Both the position numbers and the translations under genes were made by a program. DNA of 64,000 bases. Origin: Symbiodinium sp. CCMP2592. Its lineage: Eukaryota > Sar > Dinophyceae > Suessiales > Symbiodiniaceae. Position 1 is the first letter of the stretch, and each line of letters starts with the position of its first letter. The notes beneath the pieces were generated by a model. The model searched no databases. It saw only the letters and a program-made list of their open reading frames with translations, and had not been told where the DNA came from. The stretch covers positions 496,356 to 560,355 of the forward strand of contig CAJNDT010005457.1 of assembly GCA_905221615.1 (NCBI GenBank), given 5' to 3'. Shown here one piece after another: positions 11,501 through 20,074 of the stretch.

Positions 11501-12466
11501 CTTCAACTCATTCTTCAGTTCTCGCTCCAGCCTCACAGGCTGTACCGTCATCTCTTCTCCTTCAAGTCTCCGTATACACATCCTCGCCATTGAGGAATTC
11601 CTTTTGAAGTATATCGGTATTCGAACACTTCCTTTCTTCAACCACAATCTTCCATCTTCATTCACCGTACCCCAACCTAGCTTCCACATCTTTCCTACCG
11701 CAAACAAAGGTTGGGTGACATTGCCGCAAACAGCACTGTCAGTGATCTTCAACTTCTTTCCAGACTCCTTCGTGAAAACAAACGTCACATTCTGCCTCAC
11801 AGGCAACGTTGGGATCACTTTCCCTTGCGCATCTTTCAGATGATACTCAAAGTTCGAAGTTTCTCCGACTTCTTCTGCCCAATCCATAGGCAACACATGG
11901 CAGTCAGCTCCACTGTCGAGCACTACCTCACATGCATCCACTTCTCTTGCTGTTCTTCTCACATCATCTCCTTCAGAAACCATTCTCACACTTCTTTCAA
12001 CTTCTGTTTCCAAGAACCACCATCCTTGGTACCACTCCATCAAACCATCAGTCGGTTCTTCCTCGATCTCTTCCACTTCATCGCTCGAAGAGATATCAAA
12101 CTCCTCAACTCTTCTCAGCTCTCCTTGAACCAAACCTTCAAACTCCTGACACAATCTCACAAAGTTGAGCTCTTCATCCTCATCGTTCCACTCTTGTGTC
12201 ATCTCTACTCTTCTTGCTTGGCGCGCTGCTTCAGCTGTGATCTGCCTCACTTGACCAGTCTCATTCTTCGTAGGAGGGGCATTGCTAGAGGAACTCTTCT
12301 CGTGATCTCCTTGATGGGTTCCTTCCTCTTCTACCTGTCTCACTTTGCCTTTACCTCCTTTTCCTTTTCCTTGATTCTGCCAGCAATCAGCTGCTTTGTG
12401 TCCTGTCTTTCCGCATATGTGGCACTCTCCTATGAACTTTCCTTTCCCGTAGCCACCAGCGTCCAC
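5600..12466 (-). CDS. Copia pol polyprotein with long coiled-coil tail
   Basis: 2288 residues, open throughout. A CCHC knuckle lies at residues 15-28 (CHICGKTGHKAADC). The aspartic protease has LDSGADCHVLP (Asp about 184). The integrase zinc part is near residue 570 (THLPRAPWCEACQ) and its catalytic triad is about D614, D682 and E721. RT has HVDD at about 1274-1277, and RNase H starts at VVTDADW (about 1470) and ends at NPADVGTKALSR. From about 1700 to 2190 follows a Glu/Lys-rich, heptad-like tail, then a second knuckle CAVCSRFGHGSETC (2204-2217) and a basic end. The frame opens with GTG in a region that overlaps gag in another frame, as expected for a gag-pol read-through. It makes the enzymes for reverse transcription and integration. 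Confidence 0.92.
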   Translation of the reverse strand: MDAGGYGKGKFIGECHICGKTGHKAADCWQNQGKGKGGKGKVRQVEEEGTHQGDHEKSSSSNAPPTKNETGQVRQITAEAARQARRVEMTQEWNDEDEELNFVRLCQEFEGLVQGELRRVEEFDISSSDEVEEIEEEPTDGLMEWYQGWWFLETEVERSVRMVSEGDDVRRTAREVDACEVVLDSGADCHVLPMDWAEEVGETSNFEYHLKDAQGKVIPTLPVRQNVTFVFTKESGKKLKITDSAVCGNVTQPLFAVGKMWKLGWGTVNEDGRLWLKKGSVRIPIYFKRNSSMARMCIRRLEGEEMTVQPVRLERELKNELKSKEDEDGWFVLNDGTPARFDWFMGKTFDPTGQFPNRLYEGAGDEGDYFPYRTTLLGKMKRSGERVLNEVDWKSMDFFECTEIWKDRERVQLGASPQARFEVMVTLLEKGLKEPSDYGLLTNLEELERELAQEGVPMEVTGTSSSSKDKKESEKEEPKRGVPVIGEDEEEVMVIGPMKLTRQSELKEMKAACKYLHISKNGSKEILWKRLKKEVALSKVKAQAQISEDIRKEFEREPIPEALPALPSPEEIEAHELTHLPRAPWCEACQAAKSREDNFEETKEKAQRPVFSLDFMFTGTQGDEKERDPLAIQLAGVDNDTKFLIAIAVPTKGGDAVINHAVSEVVRVLALLGYAEVVIRTDTEPVMIAIRRGVQVARTRQGLKTELQDATPDEHQGLPVERYIQTVRNLAKTLLATVEQRSGTAIGSDVPLYSWAYRHAAWLHNRFHVGRDGRTAFEATVDRTYKGKLAPFGSAVFGKAVPKTKEKGEPWEKGVFLGKDYASNLNLIGTGRGVIKARTMRRCAEAYQPELLQLSVGAPWDHQLKALRFKKKRIVPIDDGPGLPRLAVEADKRVEEEKRSEPSPPSDRQGSSSSSSKSSSLSGATPEAMDDESDDDDDDPGEVRTKRKAEDELVPDEMTLEEFQREVAKRNAEDEGEGSPKKEPRVDEGTGEVEERVEKVPRLGDEARGSAARVEYHIRRFAKSEDPEEHGDEYVDLDETQLFLEESREFQSKWNEKVCETEEDLTVTWSHEYDDGPPKLEDEDLAKVDLKAERTEIERLLEMKVLKEVELDENGELRKGPNGEEPKRLSTKYVLDWRHRDLQWKRRARLVAREYKWLTDYDLSALYSPTSIGSSIKLLSALCASSRDYEMISIDISDAYLQVPQKEYTVVSLGGKWYQLQYTLPGQRTGSSDWFEHLREILEKEKMVSDVGLPSFFYKFSETPGEGGTLMSTHVDDLEVFGKPKENQAVVDLLLKHKLKIKLEGPVKVGEGKCTFLKRTFLGTKEGIEIRMDGKYLEKLEEILGLGKALPKKLPFPMDYGRSLKDDTPLDADEHHLYRSCVGILLYMTPERPDLGFATKWLSGKLAAPTRGDLAVLRHVAKYVKATAHYVIEHKEAYPGKSFLDPSDKRTENAYKDVFTAKSLIEVVTDADWATDRENRQSTSCVLIFVNSNIVYFHARKQKATALSSCESELVAAVGGLSEGVFLQNLLHRVLGIRPEMVIRMDSSSARSILMKKGLGRTRHIDAGLLWVQRLTSVGLQVKAISGKENPADVGTKALSRNAVVKCLERIGVKTGEESEEVRIASDFKIPTKYLRRLVMMMMVQQCDGLRDQSSRSSEGGNLGLVMMVMMMTLVVIMACNGSLWKSLVGSVECMFYSAAAVFDSRKEVKREKVKRKEVRRKEIEEKEEVKKMADDAALKTMISDECRSIESVTLCERELKKERERRLTLDALWPEVQRLNQKYEPKEAAPSEAAKTEVKVPEEFKKTAEELAGEAQGSKGSAEGSQAQVMEDRVSELRQKALDASERRRGQKERANEAAEKAKETKEEEEKKKEKEEEEQEASESEEKVSSEKEEEEQSSEKEEEKKKGEKRKKESESSDDEYKEIMDKMAKKSVLEEEKKVQDLLGQMRVLQEKVDEKRKKFTIYSDLYTYKQKQKKIKEEERDKLIAKEIEVKEELKRVADEAFVAKESIEKQLDKLRAEEEEQENEATLIMDAESALQKEMDQLRPKPQTALEELKAKRKELQVPAGGLLQGEAEQKLKEMESKRIKEIKELQETKEKEIKEEIDKKDKEIKELKESKDKEIGELNEELRKLKKRKSSAGSTQGPSNEDAEKMKEERKKMRETIKELGKNNKALEDELQVFKEESRINEDPDAQSQPMVCAVCSRFGHGSETCWDADYNYTASGQYAPKMQREEMSKEQFQSWYKKNELIIRRAYANRLETNKKKYRTDNAEKGKGKKAQQKSG

Positions 12467-13560
12467 TGCTCGTGCATTTCTATAACCACCTTTTCCTTTT
12501 CCTTTGTTGTCGTATCCTTTTCCTTTTCCTTTTCCTTTGTTGTCGTATCCTTTTCCTTTTCCTTTTCCTTTGTTGTTGTACCCTTTTCCTCCTTTTCCTT
12601 TGTTGTCGTGACCTTTTCCTTTTCCTTTTCTTTTCCTTTTCCTTTCACTCGATCAATATCCATTGGTTGTGGCCCATTGTAGGGTGTACTCTTCGTTGCG
12701 CTTTCCATGTTGAAAGACTGCAAAATGTTCTCCGCATTCCACGATTGGGTACTTCTTTCATACTCAAGCAACTTCTTCCTGATGTCTGCGTACTTCGTCG
12801 TAGGGGTCAATCCTATCAGGATATGCTTCCTCAACTCATTTGGCAAACCTTTGAGTACTGTTCCGATTTTCAAATTCTCATCGTAGGGTTTTCCTTCGGA
12901 CAGTTTTTCGTATTCTGCCACCAGTTTTTCGTAGGTAAGCAGATAGTCTAAGATAGAAGTCCCCTTCGTCATCTGGGGAAAGCTCACTAGAGCTTGAGCC
13001 ATTGCCAGCCCTCTTGTTCGGCTTGACGGCTCCAACTCTTCAAACAGTCTCCTCCAGACAGAATATCCATCTGGACTTCCTTCTGACTTCAATAACTTCA
13101 ATGGCCTGTTCCTAAGATACGAGGCCAAAATCGCATACAGCTTTGTACTTCGCTCTCTTTCACCAACTGTATAATCTGCTGGATTTGGTGGTGCCAGCTC
13201 CACTTTCTTCAACTCTTCTGCATAGGTGGGATCAATGAAGCCCACAAACACTTTGAAACTGAAACTCCAATCTGGCCACTGTGAAACTTCCTCCTCCAAA
13301 CTCTTTGGAGCGAACACGTCCGGACTCTTCACCAGCTTAGCTGCAGAGTCGTAACTTCTGGTACTTCCTGTACCTGCAGCACTCGCCAAAGCTTGCGCTG
13401 CTGCCGACAGGTTCCCTATCAGGGCCTGAAGGGATCCTCCTGCAACTCCATCTGGTGCAGGCATCGCCATTGGCGTATCACTTGGTGTATCTCCTCCTTG
13501 ACCACCGTGACCAGGGGACACAGGCAAATCCGCGTCTCCAGCTGGACTTGGCGTGGCCAT
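12430..13560 (-). CDS. Copia gag
   Basis: 376 residues from ATG at 13560. The Pro/Gly-rich N-terminus (about 45 residues) is followed by a helical capsid-like region (about 85-290) with the copia/UBN2-type pattern, for example YSVWRRLFEELEPSS and GLPNELRKHILIGL. A Lys/Glu/Thr repeat tail encoded by a 33-bp DNA repeat comes last. It overlaps the pol frame by 37 bases in a different frame, and the zinc knuckle falls in the pol frame. It would form the virus-like particle that packages the element RNA. Start and family are well supported by the LTR/PBS position 91 bp upstream. Confidence 0.88.
   Translation of the reverse strand: MATPSPAGDADLPVSPGHGGQGGDTPSDTPMAMPAPDGVAGGSLQALIGNLSAAAQALASAAGTGSTRSYDSAAKLVKSPDVFAPKSLEEEVSQWPDWSFSFKVFVGFIDPTYAEELKKVELAPPNPADYTVGERERSTKLYAILASYLRNRPLKLLKSEGSPDGYSVWRRLFEELEPSSRTRGLAMAQALVSFPQMTKGTSILDYLLTYEKLVAEYEKLSEGKPYDENLKIGTVLKGLPNELRKHILIGLTPTTKYADIRKKLLEYERSTQSWNAENILQSFNMESATKSTPYNGPQPMDIDRVKGKGKEKEKEKVTTTKEKEEKGTTTKEKEKEKDTTTKEKEKEKDTTTKEKEKVVIEMHEQWTLVATGKESS
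12490..12640 (-). repeat. 33-bp tandem repeat inside gag/pol overlap
   Basis: The plus strand reads TTTGTTGTCGTA followed by a run of CCTTTT, four times at 29-34-bp spacing (about 12503, 12537, 12570, 12599). On the coding strand it gives Lys-rich repeats. One frame gives TTTKEKEKEKD; another gives Gly-Lys units. The length is probably variable between copies. Confidence 0.8.
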
Positions 13561-13651
13561 TCAACTTTCCTTTCTTTCACTTTCCGTGACACTGGGGCCC
13601 AAGGCTCGTTTCTCCTTGTATTGGGCTCTTCTTTAGCCGAAGGTCCTGGCC
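13561..13651 (-). other. 5' leader of copia element 1
   Basis: Short untranslated leader between the primer-binding site and the gag ATG. No uORF or other structure was recognised. Confidence 0.6.
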
Positions 13652-13667
13652 TTCAGCTCCGCTACCA
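13652..13667 (-). other. tRNA primer-binding site of copia element 1
   Basis: Directly after the 5' LTR the element strand reads TGGTAGCGGAGCTGAA. TGG is the complement of a tRNA CCA end, and the next bases resemble the complement of an initiator-Met-type acceptor stem. Its first 12 bases recur in copia element 2 at 21413-21424. Confidence 0.75.
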
Positions 13668-13875
13668 TAAAACGCTTTACGGGTACGTTCCGGACCCTTT
13701 CACTTCACACAGATATTCGCACTTCACTTTTCTTCGGGCGCACGGCTGTCTTGGGTGCGTCCCTTGAGCCTAAACACCACAGTGGAACATTTGTTCCATA
13801 CTATACAAAATCATGTGGCAAACAGCTCATCTACAGGATTATAGGGCAACACACTCCTAAGCGAAATGTTTGTTA
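13668..13875 (-). repeat. 5' LTR of copia element 1
   Basis: 208 bp, identical by eye to 4979-5186. It must contain the element's promoter and transcript start. No canonical TATA box was recognised. Confidence 0.93.
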
Positions 13876-13880
13876 AAAGG
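13876..13880. repeat. Target-site duplication AAAGG (right)
   Basis: Exact partner of 4974-4978. Confidence 0.9.
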
Positions 13881-14729
13881 GCAGTATACTTTGGGTAAGC
13901 AGCTGCTGGGAGTACTTGGCTTGCTGGAGGCTGCAGTACAGCTCCGCCGATTCACCGAGGAGCCAGAGCAGCTCCTTCCACTGTTCCCTTGCCTTGGCCT
14001 TCCTTGAAGCCTCCTGTCCTTTTCTGGTGACCTGCGTGGGCCTGCCGTCGAACCGTGTCTGGCGGGCCGAGGTCGGGGCTGATGCTGGTCGCGAGGGCAG
14101 GTCCTGTACATGAAATCTAGGGCCCTGTGGCCGGTCCAGTGCCGGCTGTGGCCGTGGCGGAGCCACATACCACTTCTTGGCGGCTGGCTGAAAGGTGGCC
14201 CGCCAGCTGGGTCGAGGCCCCGGCGGTTGTAGCAGGCCACCTTTGCCGAGGGCCGGTGGAAACCGCGGTCGGGTGGGCAGTGTCGAAGGCAGGGTGATTT
14301 GCAAGGACCGTGGTCTGATAAGACTGTGGACCGAGAACGGCGGTGCCGGGCGTACCGCCGGCGGCAAGGCAGGAGGGGGAAGGCCCGGGCGCGCTTTGTG
14401 CACCGACTGCAAGGGCAGGAGCACGGGGAGTCGGTTCCTGGCGGTATAGGGCTCACTGTTGAAGCGAAGGCAGCAGAGTCTTTGCGAAAGCGTCTGACCA
14501 CTGTGGCTCGGTCTCGGCTCGATGACAGAGGGCTCTCTCGGCTGGGGCTCCTGCTGCGTCCTGGCGGAGAACCTGTGGGTTGATCGTCGTCCGGGTGCAG
14601 CAGGCCCGAAAGTACCCAAAGTGGAGCAAGCAGGGATCTGCCCGTACGCTGGGCATCGCTGTGAAGGCTGATGACCGGGCTCCATGATTCTAGACCGCTA
14701 ATGTCTTCCTGATCTGCGTCTGGATCCAT
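13881..14729 (-). pseudogene. Pro/Arg-rich fossil frame
   Basis: Two minus-strand frames are open here, one of 290 and one of 270 residues in all, both Pro/Ser/Arg-rich. The second ends in a helical stretch (EQWKELLWLLGESAELY) immediately before the copia insertion point. That end looks more protein-like than the rest and is the likelier genuine frame. Unknown function; part of the fossil element. Confidence 0.3.
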
Positions 14730-15016
14730 GATAGGCTGACGGCAAGCAGTGCAAATTGGAGGCTAGGCTGAACGCAAACACTAGGCCCGCTGCTCGAAGG
14801 CACGGATGGTCCTGAAGTCAAGGCTGGAAAACACTATGCGGACCTAGATCTGAGAATACGCAAGAGTAGGCAGTCGGTCTTTTTGCGGGCCGACGGCGGC
14901 TGTCTTGGGGCGGGCAACTCGCCGTGTGCCAAAGCCTCTGTTATGGCTTACTGCAGAGCTGGCAAAGAGATTATAAAGGCTGAAGAAGGGCTCAAGAAGG
15001 CTGTGAAGGCAAACGG

Positions 15017-15748
15017 CTACCCCGACCCCGACGAGGCCTGCGGGGGGACGGCTGAAAACCATTCCAAAGGGCTCCGGCCAAGGTCCGTAAATTCTTTACA
15101 GCGCGAACATTGATGGCCGGAATGCTTGTCCTGGTGCTCGACGGTACCTGGATTGAGTTCGTGGCCACAGGCTGAATGGAAAGGGCAGAAAGGCACGGTC
15201 GAACATGGAAGGCCGCAACGCATCTCACCACGGCTGCCCATGTAGTACATTCGGGCAAAGGCTGGGTCCAGCTCGTAGGTGTGAGGCAAGGTAAGGCTGG
15301 GGACGATGATGCAGTTGCGCATGTTAGGGCAAGGCAATCTCGGCAAGGCTAAGGCTGGCGGCTTGTAGAGGTAAGGCTGGGCGGGCGGCTCCACGGTGAT
15401 CTGCTTGCGCCGGTCGACCAAAGGCTCGGGAGGGCGCTGCAGGTCCTGAAGGCATAGAGGAGGGACTGACTGCTTCCCCATATTGCGGGGGTTGCCCTTC
15501 CCCGTGGCGCCGAAATACCAACAGCGGAGCACCCCGGTATCGGCCGAAAACCACTCTGGCAGTGGTGGGCAAGGCGGGAGATCCATAGGCTCCTCGGAAG
15601 GCTGGATCCTGCTCCTGGCTGGGCTGAGGCTCTGAAGGCTGAGCATCTGCAGGCCCCGGCTCGACCGTGTAAAAGTGGGTCTCGACATCGATCTCCGCTG
15701 CTCAACTGCTGAAGCTGGGGGCTCGCCGCGCCGTAAAAGTTGATCCAT
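15017..15748 (-). pseudogene. Cys/His-containing fossil frame
   Basis: 243 open residues. Near the C-terminus there is a Cys/His cluster (CGLPCSTVPFCPFHSACGH, then HQCSRCKEF) that could bind zinc. The rest is Pro-rich. Not recognised; a nucleic-acid-binding role in the fossil element is only a guess. Confidence 0.35.
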
Positions 15749-16024
15749 GTGCGGGAGTCCCAGATGACGGCAAGTCCAAAAGGCTTGGCTGGGCGGTAAG
15801 GGCCCGCGTACTTAGGCTTGTGGTCGGATGCAAGGAACTCCGGCTCGAAGAAAACGTCTTCCCTGGCTTGACCCTGAAAGGCTGAGTGGGGGGCTTGATA
15901 GATGCTGTTTGCGGGGCAGGTGGTGGGCTGTGCGAAGAAGTGGCTGCCCCCTGCGTAGGCTGTGGGGATGGAGAAGGCTGTATACCGGGAGCCGGTTCCT
16001 GGCTGGAGGCACGGGCCTTTGGGT

Positions 16025-17002
16025 TTACCGAGGCTGCTGCCGCAGCTGTGTCTGCAGAGGCTTTGGGTTTGGGCGGCGGGGATGGCTGCACCTGTGGCAT
16101 GGCTTTGGTTGGCGGGTCCGACGGCTGGGCTTTGGCTGAGTCTGGAAGAAAGGTCTGCTGCGCCGGCGGCTTCCAGTTCTGCGGGACCTCGGGAGGGCGC
16201 TTCTGCTGCGGCGGCTTCTCCGATGGTTGGCTTGCGGCATGGGGGAATTGTCCGGCTGACTGGGCGGCGCATTTGGAAAGGACGGAAAAAAGTTGGCTGG
16301 AGGGCTGACCGCAAACTTGTCGGCTGTCAAGTAGGCTCCGGCTTCCCTGGCCACACCCATGTCGGGTCGCTTGATCAGCTGCCAGAGCTCATGGCGATTG
16401 AGCGGCTTGGACTGGGCTTCGGGATCGAAATATAGCAGTGGGAAAGGCTGTTGATGTGTGGCTGCTGTGACGACGGCGGACATGTCGATGAGCTGCCCCA
16501 TCATGGAATAAAGGCCTGCTTGCGGGGCGGCATGAAAGGCTGCAGAAGAAGAAGGCTCCTCCATGGGGAGGTATTCGCCCTCCGCTTCCATTGGCTGTTC
16601 TGTGACTGCATCCGCTTCAGCTTCCGCTACGGGCACTGAAGGCTGGGAAGGCTGAGACGCTGCAGCTTGGGAAGGCTGGGCCGTGTCGGCTTCATCAAGG
16701 TCCTCCACGTCCTGAGGCGGGACGTAGTCAAAACAAGCTGGAATAGGGCCTGTGTAACATCCTTCTTGGGCATGATAGAAAGCTTCCTGGTTCTGGTAGA
16801 TAAGAAGGCTACGCGGGGATAGACTCGAAGAACTATCGCAAGGCCGAGCGTCATCTTGGACGGCTGTGTCGGCTGCTGTCTGCGCCGAGGCAGAATGCAT
16901 GGCTTTGAGCTTGTCTAGCTCCGCTGGATTCAGCGTTTTCAGCCAGTCGGCAAAGGCATCGTGGTCTGACGCCATGGCTGAGGCTGATGCTGAAGCTCCC
17001 AT
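16025..17002 (-). pseudogene. Fossil frame with acidic, Ala/Gln-rich middle
   Basis: 325 open residues starting at an ATG at 17002. The N-terminus is small and Ala-rich, with HDAFADWLKTLNPAELDKL. The middle is acidic and Ala/Pro/Gln-rich, and the end is basic and Arg/Pro-rich. No enzyme motif. It may be a structural protein of the fossil element. Unknown. Confidence 0.3.
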
Positions 17003-17023
17003 AGGCGCTGTGACAGAAAATGT

Positions 17024-17761
17024 TTAGGAGAGTACATGCCGGTAGCTCAAAGAATCTGATTTAAGGCAAGGCAATTGCCAGCGGGAGTCCTGTGAGTTCT
17101 CCCTCCCGGATAGAAGGCGTGTGACCTGGCCCAGGTCATAAAGAACAGCAAAGTCTGGAGCAATGAGGGACCAGGCCTGAAGAAGACAAGACATGAGCTG
17201 CGTAGGGACAGTGAAGCAAGGAAGCGGCTGCAAGTGGCCATAGTGCAGAACCTTTTTCTGAAAAGGCTTTGGAAGGCTATGCTTCTGGGTCTCCTTCGGA
17301 GTCCTGCAGGCTGGTCCTTGGTATTGACACGCATCGACGGCTGCCTCAGTAAGATAGGCTGCTATGGCAGGGAAGGCTTGCTGAAGAGTCAGGAGCAATC
17401 CGGCCACCCTGGCGTAGGTGTGATCCAGACGGATCCTGACGGCGTCGATCTTGGCACTGATAAAGACCCAGGGCGAGAGAAGGCAGCGAAGGCGAGGTTG
17501 TTCATGGGCTCGTCGGCTGTGATGCCACAAGGCTTGCTGGGCCCCACGGCGGTCGGCTTCCAAGATGCCGATGCGAGCTTCCATGGAGCGGATCCGATCG
17601 GCGAGGGACTGCACTGTCGGCTCGTCGAGGGGCTCTTGGCTGAAGTCCTGAGTGGAAGGCTGAGGCTGCACGGCTTCGTAAGCAGCGCTTGTGTCAGGGT
17701 CGAAGGCTAGGGGGCCAGACAGGCCCGCATTCATACGGCCCATGGCTGAAAGGTTGGTCAT
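17024..17761 (-). pseudogene. Fossil frame with helical segment
   Basis: 245 open residues starting with MTNLSAMGRMNAGLSG. A helical, heptad-like stretch (SLADRIRSMEARIGILEADR) is followed by a mixed region with no known motif. It would be the first sizeable frame of the AAGGCT-rich block. Function unknown. Confidence 0.3.
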
Positions 17762-18307
17762 GTTGCTGTCGCGCGCGCTGGTTCTGGCGGCGGGGCTGCT
17801 GGTGCCCTCTCATGGTGTCTCAGCCGAAAGAGCTACACAGGTAGGCTGGCAATAACACTGTGGGAAGTGATGGCAAGGCCCGGGCTGAGACAGAATCGAA
17901 GATCAAGTAGAACCTGAAAAATCTGCTGAGTCGGGCTGATCATCCGAAGAGGAGGCACTAAAGGCATGTGATGCAAAGGGCGGCACTGAAGGCGGGGCAC
18001 CTGAAGACAGGAACTGCTGTTTAACTTGAAAGCATGAGGGACAACGAAGGCCGGCCCTGACAAGCATTTTTGCGCAGGCAAGAATCGGCTTAGGAGGCTG
18101 AGGTGCTGGCCTAGGCTCAAAGAAACCTGGGGGGGCAGCACGGATCAGCAGGGCTAAATGCAGGAAAGGGCTCAAAGAAGGCTTGAGGTACCTGCTAGGC
18201 TTGACTGGCTTCAAAGTAGGCTTGGGCTGGCTGAGGCTGCAGCGGCCGACCCGCTGAAGATGCCTAAGAGAGATCAAGGCATAAGCCCCCATGTGCTGGA
18301 CACGCAA

Positions 18308-18785
18308 AGGGTCGGCCGGCTGAGGGCCCGGGATGTAGGGCGCAAGGGCCGTGTCACCCGCGGGCCTTGGAGATGCGTTCTGCTATGTAGTCGTGGCATG
18401 CTTTATTGAGAAGGCACAAGGCAGCAACTTCTCGGCTAGAGCCGGCAAACAGAAGTATATTGGCACAAGGCGCGACTCCGAAGAGAAGGCCCTCAAGGCT
18501 CCAACCAAGGAAAGGCTCCCGTAGGTCCTTAGTGGGGAACCACAGTACCTTGTACAGGGGCGGCTGAAGGAGCCACAGCACTGGTGCCTTGAAGGGGAGT
18601 CAAGGCAGCGGGTTTCGGTAACGTAACCCGGGCACAGCTGAGTCAAGGCTGGAAGGAGGTGGTGGCCCCGTATGAGTCCCAGGTGCCGGAGACAAAGAAG
18701 CACAGGTGCCACATGAGTGGGTAAACCCTGGGCCGGGCGGAGCCCTGGCTTTTTTTTGCATGTGTGTGCTGGGCAAAGGGTAGCA
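18308..18785. other. Spacer without a supported gene
   Basis: Transition between AAGGCT-rich DNA and the minisatellite. Several frames are open on the minus strand, but their sequence is low in information. Nothing else was recognised. Confidence 0.4.
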
Positions 18786-19215
18786 GACGGACGCGTCCCC
18801 CCAGGAGGAGCCGGCCATGGCAAGGTTTTGTTCCTGTTAATAGGAGGAAAAGCAAGGCGAGACAGTGGACAGACGGGTCCCCACGGACATACAGGCCGGC
18901 CGCAGGCGAGTTTCTTCTTATTAATAAGAGAAAGAGAGAAGCAAGACAGACGCGTCCCCGCACACAGGAGGGCCGGTCGCAGGTAGGTCCCTTTCTTATT
19001 GATAGGGACAGGAGGGAAGCAAGACGGGGGACAGACGCATCCTCGCGAGGACAAACTGGGCGGCTGCAGATAGGTTCCTTATAAGAAAACGGAGAAGGCA
19101 AGACAGTGGACAGACGCGTCCTCCGGGAGGGGCCGGCGGCAATGCGAGGTTTCTTCTTGTTAATAGGAGGAAATGAAAGGCAGGGCAGGGGACAGACGCG
19201 TCCCCGCACACCGAA
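18786..19215. repeat. Degenerate 80-bp minisatellite, about six units
   Basis: A core close to GGACAGACGCGTCCCC recurs near 18786, 18867, 18944, 19029, 19108 and 19189, a spacing of 77-85 bp. Between cores are G/C-rich GGCCGG parts and an AT-rich TTCTTATTAATAGGA-like part. Because the unit is close to 81 bp, long open frames run through it in more than one frame. I regard these as by-products. Confidence 0.85.
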
Positions 19216-20074
19216 GGACTAGCGCGGCCGTGGCCATGACCTTGTACGCATGCTTCCTGATAGCGTGCTCGTAGCTGAGCACCAAGGGCCACGGGGGCAC
19301 TAGCGACCCCGAGTCGGCACTAGACCGGAGACCATAGCAATAGTCTCCGCTGAGATAGTCTTTGTAGCGCTCGAAGAGGGCCATGGTGACATCCTGTAGC
19401 TCCTCCCGGTTGGGGTGCCTTAGCTGCATCATAATTAGCGTGTTCTGGAGCACCGTGAGCCGCAGCCGTAGCTGCTCCGGCCCAGAGGGCGTGGCGGCCC
19501 TAGCTCCTCCCTTCTTCATGGATAGCGTGCCATTGCCATTCCAGACGGGCAGTAGCGTGTCCGGGTCCCACTCGTCCCGGCTGATGACCTCGGTTAGCGG
19601 CTCTGCCCGGAACTCGCCAGATTCGAGCTCGCCTAGCTTCTTCTCAATGTACTCCTTAGCGGGAGTCTGCTTGTCCTCCAGGTCTCCGAACTTAGCGGTG
19701 AAGGCCTGACGCATGGCCATGTAGTCGGTAGCGGGGATGGGCTTTGCCCAGTCCCGGACCTCGCTTGTAGCCTCCGCCTCCGCTTGCCGCTCGGTGCGGG
19801 AGTTAGCGGTCCTCCATGCGATGGTGACCCCCGCGGCCTGAGCGCGGCTAGCGAGCGAGGTGGACGGCTCAATTGCAAAGCTGTCCTTTAGCATCTTCTT
19901 GAGGTCCGCCTCATCTGTCGCCGAGGCTGCAAATTTAGCGACGGTATCAATACCGTTGGAAAAGAGCTCGGATTGGATAGCATCCGAGACTTTATGCTGC
20001 ACTAGCAGGAATCGAAGCTCGCTGCTTCCGAGGGCTAGCTTCTTTGCCAGAGCCTCTGCCATGGTAGCAGGCAC
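19209..20074 (-). pseudogene. Fossil retroelement gag-like frame
   Basis: About 290 residues from ATG near 20074 (MPATMAEALAKKLALG). It has an orderly helical N-terminal part, then conserved-looking blocks such as PATDYMAMRQAFTAKFGDLE, TPAKEYIEKKLGELESGE and SYEHAIRKHAYKVM. I associate this pattern with a first-frame protein found in many dinoflagellate retroelements (DIRS- or LINE-like); that is memory, not a search. It looks partial, and its downstream end meets the minisatellite. The TAGCG-rich composition sets it apart from the AAGGCT block next door, so it is probably a separate element. Confidence 0.45.

Larger units (their letters stand above)
4979..13875 (-). mobile_element. Ty1/copia-type LTR retrotransposon 1, looks whole
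   Basis: An 8.9-kb element with two 208-bp LTRs (13668-13875 upstream, 4979-5186 downstream), a primer-binding site, a polypurine tract, a gag frame and a 2288-residue pol frame in the order protease, integrase, RT, RNase H (copia order). It is flanked by a perfect AAAGG duplication. The LTRs read identical, so the insertion is recent. I count no obvious breaks. It landed in a fossil DIRS-like element whose AAGGCT-rich sequence continues on both sides. Confidence 0.93.
13881..18307 (-). mobile_element. Fossil retroelement, right portion (probably same DIRS-like element)
   Basis: AAGGCT-rich DNA with several minus-strand open stretches (18307-17903, 17761-17024, 17002-16025, 15748-15017, 14729-13881), none with a domain that I can name. 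The composition matches 1-4978, and the copia insertion lies exactly between the two blocks, so this was probably the 5' part of the fossil recombinase element. It is broken, with several interruptions. The assignment rests on composition and geometry, not on homology. Confidence 0.4.

Noticed and set aside
11711-12682. Plus-strand 323-residue frame
   Set aside because: Antisense shadow of the gag/pol overlap repeat and protease region.
18383-19209. Minus-strand frames of 188-223 residues with 27-residue repeats
   Set aside because: Created by the 80-bp minisatellite, which is open in several frames; no domain and no independent support.
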